Assembly (NCBI GenBank): GCA_019044685.2
Contig: JAGTXX020000015.1
Location: 868,001 to 932,000 of the forward strand
Source of the DNA: Nannochloris sp. 'desiccata'
Taxonomy: Eukaryota > Chlorophyta > Trebouxiophyceae > Chlorellales > Chlorellaceae
Direction: 5' to 3'
Length of the DNA stretch: 64,000 bases
Shown here: positions 50,078-61,031 of the stretch, piece by piece
Position numbering within the stretch: position 1 is the first letter of the stretch
Layout: each line of letters begins with the position of its first letter
Notes under the pieces: model-generated
Database searches by the model: none
Told to the model about the DNA's origin: nothing
What the model saw: only the letters and a program-made list of their open reading frames with translations
Translations under genes and position numbers: made by a program

Positions 50078-51105
50078 CTAAACAATAACAGTCGCAGCAC
50101 CCCTTGCTGCATCCCTCTTCACATCAGCAGCAGTCATCCCTTTCCCTCTAAACGCAGTATACACTCGTTTCAAAGTCCAAAAACTCCATACCGCTTCTAA
50201 GGACCACAATGCGGCACCAATATAATAAACAACACCAAGGCCTTTATTCTCCCCATACACATTTTGTACAGTAACCCACCAGCCAGTATGAGATGTAGAA
50301 TTCAAAATAGGGGGCCCAACAGCGCTCCACCCAGAAAACACCAGATGCGCCGTCGTGAAGAATAAGAAGAATGACCCATAGCCAAATGCTGAATCCTTAA
50401 TTGCTGCATTGTATAGCCTTCCGTACCACAAGTACCACCCTCCAGGGATACCTCCTACCATGTATAACGCACCCCATAAAAATGGGGACAGTTTACCTTC
50501 AGCAATAAGGTATCCAGCGCAGCCAATAAAATTCCAGAACAAGCAAATAATAAGACCAAGGTAGGCATAGTAGCCTGATCTCACTGTGCCTTGCATCGCA
50601 GCAGGGACCTCTCCAGCGATATCATGATGTACGCAGGAGCAATATTTAGGCCAATTTTTCTTGCTAGCGCCTCCAGGCGCGGAACGGAGCTCCAATTCAA
50701 GGCGACGGAGCTCGGCTTCTCTGCGATTCAGTTCCGCTTCCCGGCGATTGAGGTCAGCATCACGACGAGGATCGCCGCCAGTAGGGACAGTGGAAGTTTG
50801 TTTAGAGAAAGAGGGGAGAGTAAAGCTAGATGTAGGTGCTGGGGCAGGAGCTGGAGGAGCAGGAGCAGAAGAACTTCCCCAAGCTCCGGCTGTTCCACCA
50901 CCCCAGGCTCCGCTGGTGGCAGAAGGGACGGTGCCGTTTCCCTATATAATTAGAATATAGAAAACAATTTACTAATAGTAATTAATAGGCGGTCTCTCAG
51001 GAAAAATAGTGATGTAGCAGAAGTAGATTACTTAATAGGGGAAATAGTCCTTACGCCTGAGGTAGACACCGCAAAAGGGTTATCAGCAAACGGATTGTCA
51101 GACAT
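50078..51105 (-). CDS. SCAMP: Secretory carrier membrane protein (SCAMP)
   Basis: Two exons, 51105-51055 and 50941-50078, give 304 residues. Exon 1 has MSDNPFADNPFA: two NPF motifs that bind EH-domain endocytic proteins. A Pro/Ala-rich stretch and a short coiled coil (NRREAELNRREAELRRLELE) follow, then PKYCSCVHHDIAGEVP and four membrane spans (about residues 130-290), with the SCAMP E peptide area (SGYYAYLG...) and LYMVGGIPGGWYLWYGRLYN. SCAMPs act in exo- and endocytic membrane traffic at the plasma membrane and trans-Golgi. All family landmarks are present. The frame alternative starting at 50695 is internal. Confidence 0.94.
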
Positions 51106-51636
51106 GATTAATACTTTATTATTTTGTTAGCTTCAGAAACTGAACGCGCTGCTAACAGACTTGTTCAGAATCACCAGGATGCGACTTAGTAACTGGGTTT
51201 GATCAGCGAGGATGTGGAGAGCACCCTAACTGTTAGTCAGATCCGGAAGACGCGTGCAGTGATGAGCTTCTAGTAAGTTGCCTCGGACGCTCTTGTAATA
51301 ATGCGAATTGTCAAACTATGAAAACACAATTTCAACTGTTTGCTGAGCTATGTCAAGCCTGGCAAAAGCCCTAAAACGGCGAATTTCTTTTCATCTCCCT
51401 TTGGATTTGGGCTAATTTCTTCTGCCAAAATCAATGTTGACCAAAAATATGCAGAAAACCTTGAACTTGAACGCTTGCATTGCTTTAAAATCAACATTAT
51501 TCGTTAAGCTTGAAATATTGTTCGTTCTTAACAATTCTGTGCACTGGAGAAATATTATTTCAACAAAAATACTCATCATTCAAGTTTTCAGCAATTTAGA
51601 GTTTTGCTGCACAGAAGCTTGAAAACCGCATAAACA
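51106..51636. other. Head-to-head spacer, SCAMP / aldo-keto reductase
   Basis: 531 bp of AT-rich DNA. A 62-codon frame at 51434-51622 is Leu/Asn/Ile-rich without features. No element recognised. Confidence 0.4.
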
Positions 51637-52986
51637 ATGCCTGCCCAAAACCCTGAACCAAAACAATCTCAATGGTATGATAAATACAAGGTCGACTGCT
51701 CCGCTCAAGGTGCACCGAACCTTACATTCCTTGATTTTGGTGGAGTGAAGGAAATTTCTGCCGAGGATTGGGCTGCAGCACAAGAAATAGAACGCCGCGA
51801 GCTCGCTGCACGCCCTGCTGCCATCCTTGAAGCACAGAAGGCTCTATATAACCGCGTAGAAAACATGCCAATGATCACTCTTCGAGATGGGACCACAATG
51901 CCTGCCGTCGGCCTTGGTACCTGGAAGGCTGAAAAAGGCCAAGTGCGAGCAGCCGTTCACATCGCTTTGCAAGCGGGATATCGCCACATTGACTGTGCTA
52001 GTGTCTACCAGAATGAAGATGAAGTTGGGGACGCTTTAGACTATGCTGTTTCCCGGAAATTAATCGACCGCTCCGAGCTCTACATCTGCTCTAAGGTGTG
52101 GAACAACGACCACGCCCCTGATCGCGTCCGTGCTGCCTGTTTACGCTCCATAAAAGCTCTAAAACTTGACTATCTGGATTTATACCTCATTCACTGGCCT
52201 GTAACAGGCAACGTAGGCGATGCCGTCACACCGTCAATAAAAGAAACCTGGCGAGCTTTAGAAAGCCTGGTTAAAGACGGGTACGTCCGTTCTATTGGCA
52301 CATCAAACTTTTCCGCTAAAAAATTAGCTGAAATCATGGAATATGCTGAAATTTTGCCTTCAGTGTGTCAAGTAGAGATCCACCCATACCACCGCAACGA
52401 CGCTTTAATTCAATGGTGCAAAGAAAATAAAATCCACGTTACAGCCTTCTCTCCACTCGGTTCTCCCGATTCAGAATCCATTTTTCCTCGCAAAGTCCCT
52501 GCTGTGCTACTTAAAGACCCCATCGTTACAGAAGTCTCTACAAAAATTGGTAAAAATGTCGGGCAAGTCCTCGTTCGGTGGGCACTACAACACAATACCT
52601 CAGTCATCCCCAAATCGACAAATCCGGACCGCTTGCGTGGCAATCTAGACGTATTCGACTGGACATTAAGTTCTAAAGATTATGCAAGGTTAAGTTCATT
52701 TAAATTTCAACAGAGAATGGTCAATGGCGCCATGTGGTTGAATCCCCGGGGTCCATACAAGACGATGGAAGATCTTTGGGATGAGGTTGAATTAGAAGAT
52801 TTTGAAGCCAGTGATGTAGGTGTATGTCTATGTGTGGAGGAAGAAGAAGAAGAGAAAGAAGAAGAGAAGAAAGAAGAAGAAGAAGAGAAGAAACTGGAGG
52901 GTGAGTTATGTCTCGGGTCGATCAGTCCTAAAGGGAAAGGAGGGTTAGGTGGAAGACTGGCGAATTGGCTTGGTAAAAAGAAATAG
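51637..52986 (+). CDS. Aldo-keto reductase with N-terminal extension and charged C-terminal tail
   Basis: A single exon encodes 449 residues. The AKR barrel begins at about residue 74 (PMITLRDGTTMPAVGLGTWK). Catalytic tetrad: Asp and Tyr in HIDCASVYQNEDEVG, Lys in ICSKVWNN, His in YLIHWPV. NADPH-binding residues appear in VIPKSTNPDRLRGN. The protein departs from the family in two ways. The first 73 residues have no AKR homology (they contain FLDFGGVKEISAEDWAAAQE). The last 55 residues are a Glu/Lys run (VEEEEEEKEEEKKEEEEEKK) followed by a small amphipathic end (GGLGGRLANWLGKKK) that could bind a membrane. It reduces aldehydes or sugars; the substrate is not predictable. It converges with BASS. 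Confidence 0.9.
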   Translation: MPAQNPEPKQSQWYDKYKVDCSAQGAPNLTFLDFGGVKEISAEDWAAAQEIERRELAARPAAILEAQKALYNRVENMPMITLRDGTTMPAVGLGTWKAEKGQVRAAVHIALQAGYRHIDCASVYQNEDEVGDALDYAVSRKLIDRSELYICSKVWNNDHAPDRVRAACLRSIKALKLDYLDLYLIHWPVTGNVGDAVTPSIKETWRALESLVKDGYVRSIGTSNFSAKKLAEIMEYAEILPSVCQVEIHPYHRNDALIQWCKENKIHVTAFSPLGSPDSESIFPRKVPAVLLKDPIVTEVSTKIGKNVGQVLVRWALQHNTSVIPKSTNPDRLRGNLDVFDWTLSSKDYARLSSFKFQQRMVNGAMWLNPRGPYKTMEDLWDEVELEDFEASDVGVCLCVEEEEEEKEEEKKEEEEEKKLEGELCLGSISPKGKGGLGGRLANWLGKKK

Positions 52987-53107
52987 AGGAATTGAAAGAA
53001 GATGTTTACAATTCGAACTGCATTCTCATTGAACACTTGAATCATAGCATTGTCAGAAAATTTGGAAAAAGGAAAATAAAATACAAAATAGTCGTCATTT
53101 CTCTCTT

Positions 53108-54347
53108 CTATGCTCCAGCCACTGCAGCTGCTGCATCGGCGTCTTTCTTATTCCAACTCGACACCACGGCTGAATCTATCGCAATCTGCAGTAAATGCGC
53201 TAAAATACAGGGTACGACTGCAAATCCAGCTGCAGCTCCAGCAGCTGAGAGTTGGTTTACCACAGCAACAGCAACTGGCAATGTCTTTTCACTCGTACAT
53301 AAAATAACTGCTTTTCTGATTGCCACATCTTGTTTCTTATTGCCATTAAACCGTAACATTCCAGCAACTAGGGTGTTGAATACTAAAAATACTACATGTA
53401 AGGCAGCTCCAGCGACTGCAGCAGCTGCGACAGAAGTCGCCGTGAGAGGCAGATTGGAGGAGGCAGCCACTGACAACTGCATCCAAGGTACTAGGCATAA
53501 AAACATAGTAGACAAATACGAAAGCAGCTTTCTGTTATTGGTCCTCCATTGTGGCAACCCTGGAATCGTTGTTTGAAGCACGACGCCTCCTAATAAAGGC
53601 AGCAAAACAAATTTAACCAGACTTTTGAAGAGTGCAGTCGGGTTGAAGGATGCTGCGCCTGCTGCGCTCCCACCCACCACCAGCGACAGCATAGTGGGGA
53701 TTGTAAACACGCCTAACACATTTGTTACTATTACTAAGAGTAAGGCAACGGCAGAGTTGCCTTTGCAGGCATTTGAGAGGGTTACACAGGTCGAGAGAGT
53801 GGTCGGGACACAGCAAAAAAACCGCTAGGCCTAGTGCCATCTCGGGAGGATGCAGTGGCAAGCGCATAACTCCAAATGCAGCTAATGGGGTGATTAATAG
53901 GGTAGATAGAATACCAAAAGCTATTGCAATAGGGCTACGTAGTGCAGCAGCTGCTTCACCTCTCTGTAGCAAAATCCCGGAAATTATAAAAATACCGATA
54001 GTAGAGAAAGTTTGTAAATTACGCGCTGCAGCGAAAGTTCCAGGGCCAGGACATAGCCACCCGAAGACAATGGATCCAATGAGGGCTATAGGGATGTAAT
54101 TTGCGTCTAGAAAGCGAAGGAATTTCGTTGTTGGAGCAACAGGAAGCGGGCCAGGGCCCACCGCCGCTGCTCGGCAAAAAAACGAATTTCTGCTCCGATG
54201 ATGGTGTCGATACACTGATAGCTGCCTTGTGATGCGTATTTTGGGAAAATGGACGTTTTTAGGGGCATATGGGCGGACTCTGTTGGGCTCTAAGAGCATC
54301 GAGATGGTGCATTGTCCATGACGAAATGTGGATTTTTGAAGCATCAT
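53108..54347 (-). CDS. BASS-family (bile acid:sodium symporter-like) plastid transporter, frame interrupted by 1 base
   Basis: Two overlapping frames describe one gene of about 412 codons. The upstream frame (54347 down) has a transit-like leader, LDANYIPIALIGSIVFGWL and MALGLAVF; it then diverges from the family. The downstream frame resumes VPTTLSTCVTLSNACKGNSA and runs to the stop at 53108. The switch falls in an A7 run on the plus strand (53815-53821); one base fewer would keep family frame. No intron signals fit. Spans and GNSAVALLL are typical of plant BASS4-like proteins of the chloroplast envelope, which exchange organic anions with Na+. It may be a sequencing error, an allele or a recent pseudogene. 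Confidence 0.8.
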
Positions 54348-54571
54348 CGAGGATCTGCTAGCATTATTAAAAGGTCATTTACAATAGGGAGATTGTATTT
54401 TGGGAAATATGTGTCATTTACCTTGGGATCCAGCTCAAAAAGAGCTAAAAGCTTGCATTGTCTCAACTGAAGAAAAGATAGGGCGGATAATTGTTTTATT
54501 GATGTAGCCATCTCGGCCACCGATCCTTGTCACATTTGATATACAACTTATTGCCATCTTTTGCGGAAACC

Positions 54572-55624
54572 ATGCAGAGCGCTACTTTCACCTCCACCGC
54601 CTTCAAGGCCGGTGTCGCCATGCCCCGTGCATCCAGGAGAAGCACCGTCAAGGTTTCTGCGACCAGCCGTGTTGACAAGTGCAACAAGAATGAAATTATG
54701 GTAAGTTACCACGAGCTGTTGACTGATCATGCTACCTTTCATGGCTACATTATCTACAGATTGCCATCACGATAATAACTAAATTTAATCTACCTTGTTT
54801 TCTCTGCTTATTTTAACCGCCTTGCAGGTCAGCCCTTCCATTTTGTCTGCCAACTTCGCCACTCTTGGCGCACAGGTACGTTTTAACCTCAGTTCGAGCT
54901 TTATTTTTTCTCCAAGCTCAAAAAAGCCATCTCCCCGCCTGCCTCCTCTCCGGCTGAGCACACATTTTTTTACCTTCCATTCCGATTAACTCGATTTCTA
55001 CGAATTACCCATGTATAGGTCAAGGCTGTCGATGATGCTGGTGCTGATTGGATTCACGTCGATGTTATGGATGGTCGCTTTGTCCCTAACATCACCATTG
55101 GCCCTCTTGTTGTTGATGCCCTTCGCCCCATCACCGACAAGCCTTTGGATGTGCATCTCATGATTGTCGAGCCTGAGCTCCGTATCCCCGATTTTGCAAA
55201 GGCCGGTGCTGATATTATCTCCGTTCACGTTGAGAACTCTTCTACCACTCACCTTCACCGTACTGTTTATCAAATTAAGGATTTAGGATGCAAAGCTGGT
55301 GTTGTGCTCAACCCTGCTACCCCTTTGTCTGTCCTTGAATACGTTATTGAAGATGTCGATCTTGTTCTTCTCATGTCTGTCAACCCTGGATTCGGTGGAC
55401 AGAAATTCATCAACAGCCAAATTGAAAAGATGAGGAAGTTGAAAGAAATGTGTAATGCTCGTGGTGTCAACCCCTGGTTGGAGATTGATGGCGGTGTTAC
55501 CCCTGAGAATGCTTACCTCATTAAGGAAGTTGGTTGCAATGCTATTGTCTCTGGCAGTGGTGTGTATGGAGCCAAGGATTATGCTGCGGCTATCAAAGGC
55601 ATTAAGACATGCGTCCGCCCTTAG
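54572..55624 (+). CDS. RPE: Ribulose-phosphate 3-epimerase, plastid
   Basis: Three exons, 54572-54700, 54828-54875 and 55019-55624, give 260 residues in phase 0 throughout. Exon 1 is a transit peptide ([20 protein letters not shown]...). Exon 2 is only 48 bp ([16 protein letters not shown]). Exon 3 carries [14 protein letters not shown] with catalytic Asp, [23 protein letters not shown] and LEIDGGV with the second catalytic Asp, plus the GSGVYGAKD phosphate loop. The enzyme interconverts ribulose 5-phosphate and xylulose 5-phosphate in the Calvin cycle and oxidative pentose pathway. TGTAA is at 55815-55819. Codon use looks strongly selected, in line with high expression. Confidence 0.97.
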
Positions 55625-55886
55625 AGTTTTTTTTGTGCGTTTGCATTTTTCTATGCTTAATTTTTTGAGAGCCAACTAAAAACCTGAAGAGTTTTTATTC
55701 ATGAATAGTAGAATTCGTGTGAGCTGCGTCCTTTTTGATTATTAATTAATTGTTTTTGGGTGGAATGAAGTTCTTTTTTATTTCCCGCCTCCTGCCTGGA
55801 GGTTCTTAAACTTATGTAAGCAATTACATTCCTTACTTCATTTCAAGATAAAAACACTACATTTAATTTCTGCAAACGCCAGTAAG

Positions 55887-56609
55887 ATGCAGAAACTAGG
55901 ATATAAAAGGCCAATCTCTTTGAAGAACTCCTCGAGATCAATGGTTGTCAGATGTCAATTTGCTGATAATGCAACAAAAATAGCGCTAAAAGAGTGGGCA
56001 CCCGCAGTTAAAGCTCTATCAAATGGGGACCAAACTGTGCTTTTACGCAAAGGGGGCATCAAGGACCCTACGTTTAAAACCAAGGCTCCCTCATTTGTAC
56101 TTTTCCCGACCACATTCCACACAGACGCTAGCTTACTCAAGCCTGAATACCAAAGTAAATACCAAGCAGACTGTGAAATAGACCCTAGAGGACAGGAATA
56201 TCTAGAATTTGACTGTGTAGCTGAAGTGACAGGACAGTTTAAAACAACTGACCCCAAGATTCTCACCGCTCTCGACCCTCTTCACATCTATGGCCCAGAC
56301 TTTCTGGAAGCACGCTTACGCTGGAAACCAACCCAGCCGTTGACGGTGTTAGAACTAAGAGCGTATAAACTAACCAAGCCATTGGTTGTAGCTGCTAGAG
56401 AGAAGTTTTGGGGCTGCTTTTCTTGGATAGATTTAGATGACGACGGCACTCGTGAATTTTCTTCAGATTTTCCAAGAGAAGGAAAATCTTTCAAAGATTT
56501 GGTAAATCAAGGGCATATGACGCCTGCTCTTGATGATGATCGCTTTGTTGAGAAGCAACGATTGTGCAGAGAGGGTTTATCACAGCTTAAAGAGCTTGAA
56601 ACTTTGTAA
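55887..56609 (+). CDS. DUF1802-family protein
   Basis: A single exon encodes 240 residues. After a short Lys/Ser-rich leader (MQKLGYKRPISLKNSSRS), the pattern ALKEWAPAVKALSNGDQTVL-LRKGGI and FVLFPTTFHTDASLLKPEY matches DUF1802, found in cyanobacteria, algae and plants. Function of the family is unknown. The leader may be a plastid transit peptide (inference). The stop overlaps a TGTAA (CTTTGTAAAA), so the transcript may end very near. It lies tail to tail with the SET gene. Confidence 0.85.
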   Translation: MQKLGYKRPISLKNSSRSMVVRCQFADNATKIALKEWAPAVKALSNGDQTVLLRKGGIKDPTFKTKAPSFVLFPTTFHTDASLLKPEYQSKYQADCEIDPRGQEYLEFDCVAEVTGQFKTTDPKILTALDPLHIYGPDFLEARLRWKPTQPLTVLELRAYKLTKPLVVAAREKFWGCFSWIDLDDDGTREFSSDFPREGKSFKDLVNQGHMTPALDDDRFVEKQRLCREGLSQLKELETL

Positions 56610-56687
56610 AAAGAATACATATCGAGATATTAAATAATTAATCATTAGAAAACATGTTTTTCTTATTCAATATCTTCCAAGAGGGGT

Positions 56688-58307
56688 TTATTTCAGCTGT
56701 TGTTTCATCAGAAAGATCGTGCGAGCTAGTATCTTTTGTTCCTGTACAAGTATTCTCAGCACTGCGTCTCTTCTTTTGACATTTATAGTAGTGGCATCTC
56801 TTTCTTCTTTGCCACCGGTACTGTCACGAGCTGTGGTCCCTCTCAGACGCAGGAGCTCTGCCCTTGCATCTTCAAGGTTGATAGAATACGTTTCAAGCTT
56901 TTGTTTGCACAAATTCACAAGCAGCTGCTCTCCTGATACGTTCACACCATTGTTGCTCTCTCCTGCTGCGCTGCAAAGAGCATCTAAAAGTTTCTGAGGC
57001 ACTGCACCCATTTTCAACGGGAACACCTCTTTTGAAATTTGCTCTACCCCTTCTCCAACACCTCCTATACTTAGCAGACACGCATCGTGCACGTTTGAAC
57101 CTTCTTCAGGTAAAAATCCATAGCTTAAAAGCATTTCTCCAGACGTTTTCTGCCCATAACTAGCAAAAATTTGTTCCCCAGGGCGGTATTTTCTGTCTGC
57201 AACCAACACAATATTTTGGTTCTCTTCGTCTATTTGAAGAAAAGAAGAACAGGTAGAGTCGTGATTGACGAAATCTGCCACTGGACATAGCACCTCAACT
57301 TCATTCTGGCCCAAATTCCTATCATAATCACCACTTATACCACCACTTATACCACCGCCGCCACCACCACCACCAGTCCTGCTATTAAAATTGATTCGGA
57401 TCAGACGGGACAACAACAAAGCAAAGGCATGCTTCAATGTTTTTTCTGTCAAAACACCTTTTTTAATAAGCCCAGCACGCTCAGCATGACTTATAATTGG
57501 TTCCAATTCTTTCCAAGAGGTATCTGCAGCGGTACGGATGTCGAGAGCCATGTTGTATAGGTAAGATCCCCGTAGCCAATTTACTTCGTTTTCCGTCCAC
57601 TCCAACACACAGCTGGTGTTTTGATATGCAGGCAATACTGCTGCGTACGCAGCATGCACAGCATGATTGTTGTTGGAGAGGGATGGAGGAGGAGGAGGAG
57701 GAGTTTGAGAGGATACGAGTTCTGCAAGCCATACTGCTAGTAACGTCCAATCAGGAAGAGTCGTCTTGGCTTCATCACCACTGCTGCTGGCATACCTACT
57801 GCTCGTGATAATGTCTCGTAAGGAGGACATCTGAGCTGCTTTTTCAGGTGTGATAGCTGCGTCGAAAGGTATATTAAGAACTACTTGCCCTTCTCGTACT
57901 GTTTGTGTTGCTACAAGGCCTCGTCCTTGGCCTGAAATATCGCTGCACTGAACACCATTCATAAGTGAGGAAGAAGTTTGGTGTTTAGAGAATAAGGCAT
58001 CTAGGAGTGCCTGGCCTAATGCATCTTGTTCAATCTCTACAGGAGCTGTATCTTTGCTTCTGTAAAAAAAGAAGAAGAAGAAAAAGATACGTTATTTAGA
58101 AATGTTAAAACGTGGGTGTAGGAAGAGGGGCAGCGGCGGTGACGGCAGAGAAGATTAATAATAGACTTGCCTGAAAATTGAGTCTAGAAACCCATTAAGG
58201 GGCACAGGTCCTCTTAAACTTCGCTGATCTGATGTATTGTGACGCTGAAATGATCTTAAAGATATTAGGGGAGCGCGGAAAGAGAAAATGGGTTGCGCTA
58301 CTTTCAT
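56688..58307 (-). CDS. SET-domain protein lysine methyltransferase, Rubisco LSMT-like, plastid
   Basis: Two exons, 58307-58171 and 58059-56688, give 502 residues. The only frame-keeping donor is GC (TTCAG|GCAAGT), so this is a GC-AG intron. Exon 1 is transit-like (MKVAQPIFSFRAPLISLRSF). The SET domain starts with GRGLVATQTVREGQVVLNIP and contains the split insert with a Gly-rich run, the catalytic core VADFVNHDSTCS and the FASYGQKTSGEMLLSYGFLPE segment. The C-terminal half is the substrate-binding helical region of Rubisco LSMT and SETD3-like enzymes. It trimethylates lysines, in plants on Rubisco large subunit or fructose-bisphosphate aldolase. Targets here are unknown. Confidence 0.88.
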
Positions 58308-58599
58308 GGCGCAACAAATTTGATCGAGCACTGGTAATGAGTCTTTATGCTAAAATGCCCTTGATCGCGGTACTCCCCTGGAACATCATGGCTAGATGAT
58401 ACGAAAAAACAATGAAGGATGCACAGGCAGATCGCAATTGGGTTCTAGATGCTTCTTATTTGAGAGATAAAAAGAAACACAGAATAGGAGGAAGTGGCCA
58501 ATTTCTCCTATATTAACGCACATTGCCAATACGCGGGCTATATATTTAAAGTTGTTTCCTTTAGCAATTGCTGCGTTTTTATAGAAAGACGCTAGCATT

Positions 58600-59489
58600 A
58601 TGCAAACTTGTGCACAGCAGCTCATGGCTGCTACTTGCTCGGTGCAGCCTTGCGCCCGTAAATCTGTCGTGGCCCGTGCATCTATTTCTTTCACTACAAG
58701 AACGGAAAGGACGATTGCTCCTGCCGCGAAGCCTTTCGGTACCGCATCCCTGCCTAGAAGAAATGCCATGCATGTCGCTCAAGCTGCTCAAACCGATGGA
58801 GGAGTTGGAAAGCTCATCTCTAAAGTAGAGATTCCTGCATTCATCCCTAGGCAAGATCTCATGGACCAGTTGCTTCGCTGGGCTGTTATTGAAATTCAAG
58901 AAAATGGCATGGGCAACGTCGGCTGCCCCTGCAAGGTATGTTTTTTTTTTCCATTTCGACGTCCCCTGAATAGTTGTCAATATGTATATACATGCATCTA
59001 ATACTCACTTCCCCCCATTTGTGCTCATATAAATATACCTACAGGTCACTCCTTATAAGAAGGACGGCACGTTTTGGGGTTTCACTGTTTCCTTTCTTAA
59101 AGATGGAGCGAGTGCTACTGATATACGTGTAGCCTTTGATGATGAAGTCACACAAAAACACGAATGGATTGGTCGTGGAGCAGGTTTGTTACCGCGTCAG
59201 TGCATCTGATTTTTATACTCCTTTCACTTTTAATCACTTAATTCTAATGAAGCATTGCCGACTAATTTCTAGATTATTTCTTGTTTATAAATTTTTCGCA
59301 GATGGATTCCCTACTCTTGAAGGTAACGCTGAGAATGTTGATGGCAAGAACTTTGAAGTTCGTAAGGTTGATGATGTCCCTGCTACTGATGCTGTTCGCT
59401 CCTCTGTCAGAGATTTCTGCCAGATGCTCGTTGCTGCAATCAATAAATACTATGCCTTTGGCTCTTGTTTTGTTGACGATGCTACTTAA
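58600..59489 (+). CDS. Plastid-targeted protein of unknown function
   Basis: Three exons, 58600-58935, 59045-59183 and 59302-59489, give 220 residues. A 65-residue Ser/Ala/Arg transit-like leader precedes the mature part beginning KVEIPAFIPRQDLMDQLLRW. Recognisable features are AVIEIQENGMGNVGCPC, a paired-strand segment VTPYKKDGTFWGFTVSFLKDG, VAFDDEVTQKHEWIGRG and a C-terminal helix (DFCQMLVAAINKYYAFGSCF). The conserved look, small size and leader suggest a plastid stromal or thylakoid protein kept in green algae; I could not name the family. There is no membrane span. It is divergent from SET and converges with ClpR. Confidence 0.72.
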
Positions 59490-59869
59490 TTTATCTTTCT
59501 AGAAAAGCTTTATTACTGGACGCACATATGAAATAAAAAATATACACCAATGGAGATTTTCTAGTTCCTTTTTCTGCTTCTCTCCATTTTTTTCCTCTTC
59601 TTTTTTCTTTCTTTATTTTCCCCCGCCTTTCGAAAACATACTGCCACTGCTGCCGTACACTCTCTTTTTTGCATGTTTGGAAGGGTATCAACAGCAATTT
59701 ACTACTATTAGTACAAATACCGATAATGCTAAATGTTTATAGAGTTACTATTCATTACAAGCTAGACTTTAATAGAAATGCTAAAACTACTATTAGGGAA
59801 AACGAGAGTGCACACAAGTTGATCATGATAAATTGCTCAGATACTAATTTATATTTTCAGCATCTCCTT
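59490..59869. other. Tail-to-tail spacer, plastid protein / ClpR
   Basis: 380 bp, T-rich on the left. TTACA near 59755 is a possible ClpR poly(A) pentamer. No gene. Confidence 0.4.
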
Positions 59870-60749
59870 TTACTCAATCTGTGACCGTGCTACCATCTTC
59901 ATAGCCTCGTTATCAGGCTCTAAAACTGTATCAATAAGGCCATACTCCTTCGCTTCATAAGGGTTGAAATATTTAGGCCTGGCAATATCAGTCCCAATTT
60001 TTTCTTCAGAGTGTCCTGTATGTTTCGCCAATAAAGAAACGACATTTCCATTAGTTTTACGCAACTCATTTCTGTAAATGTCAACATCAGATGCCTGCAT
60101 TTGAGTGAAACGCTGCATTGGTTGTCTGATCATCATTGTCGCCGAAGGGAGGGCGGCGCGATTACCGGACTTTCCGGCTGCTAAAAGCATGGCTGCTTCG
60201 CCGAATGCTGTGCCCACGCAGACGGTGTACACTGGTGGTTTGATGTACCGCATAGTGTCATAGATTGCGAATGCTTCTGCTTCATAACCCAACTTGCCCG
60301 CTCCTTTAGCTACACCGGTGCTGTTGATATACATGTAAATTGGCCGTGTGGGGTTATCGTATTGCAAGTATAGGAGCTCTGCCAGCATTAGTTCAGTCAC
60401 TGCCGGCACTAAAGACATGCCAAGGTAGACAATGCGCTCCTTGAACAAATAGGATGGAAGATCAGGTGGGGTTTGCTCGGTAGCATCACCTGACAACGCG
60501 GGAATTACCTACAACAATAAATTAATTGGATAGTTAAGCATATATATAACACATTTAGTAATTGGGAATGTGATCTAAAACAACAGGCAAGTCACTCACT
60601 GCTTGAACATTAAGTCTGTGCGATGCTGCGGCCTTGAGTGTTCTCCTAGCGTGATTTACTGTCTTTATAGCGGCGACTTGCTGTGATCCTGGCTTTTGCA
60701 ACTGCAGTTTGCAGCTCCTGCTGCTCCCTGCATACGCAGTGCACTTCAT
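59870..60749 (-). CDS. CLPR: ClpR-type (inactive) subunit of the plastid Clp protease
   Basis: Two exons, 60749-60600 and 60508-59870, give 262 residues. Exon 1 is transit-like. The ClpP fold follows (PPDLPSYLFKERIVYLGM, LLYLQYDNPTRPIYMYINST). Active ClpP has a catalytic Ser in GxAAS and a His in PxxxxMxHQP; here the equivalents read GTAFGEAAMLL and PSATMMIRQP, so both are replaced (Glu and Arg). That defines a ClpR subunit. It assembles with ClpP in the stroma to form the R-ring, with structural rather than proteolytic activity. Which of ClpR1-4 it is cannot be settled by eye. The C-terminus (PKYFNPYEAKEYGLID) is typical. Confidence 0.9.
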
Positions 60750-61031
60750 CTCTAATTTGCTAGATGGGTAAGGGTCTCTTTGATGCACAACTGGAAGCTT
60801 TCTTAGTTGCAAGATTATATTTCTGATATCAGGTTAAATCTAAATGTAAAAGTTTTAAGTTTAAAGCTAAAGAAGGTAAAAAGTTAATTCTAGCTCGAAA
60901 TCGAAATCGAAAGTAGTCCACAGGTAGACCTCTCTCTCTGGACGTCTACTGATTCCCATATCAACCTAACTACAATAATAAACTCTTACATGTAAACATA
61001 ATTGCTTCACACTACAAAAGAATACTGAAAA

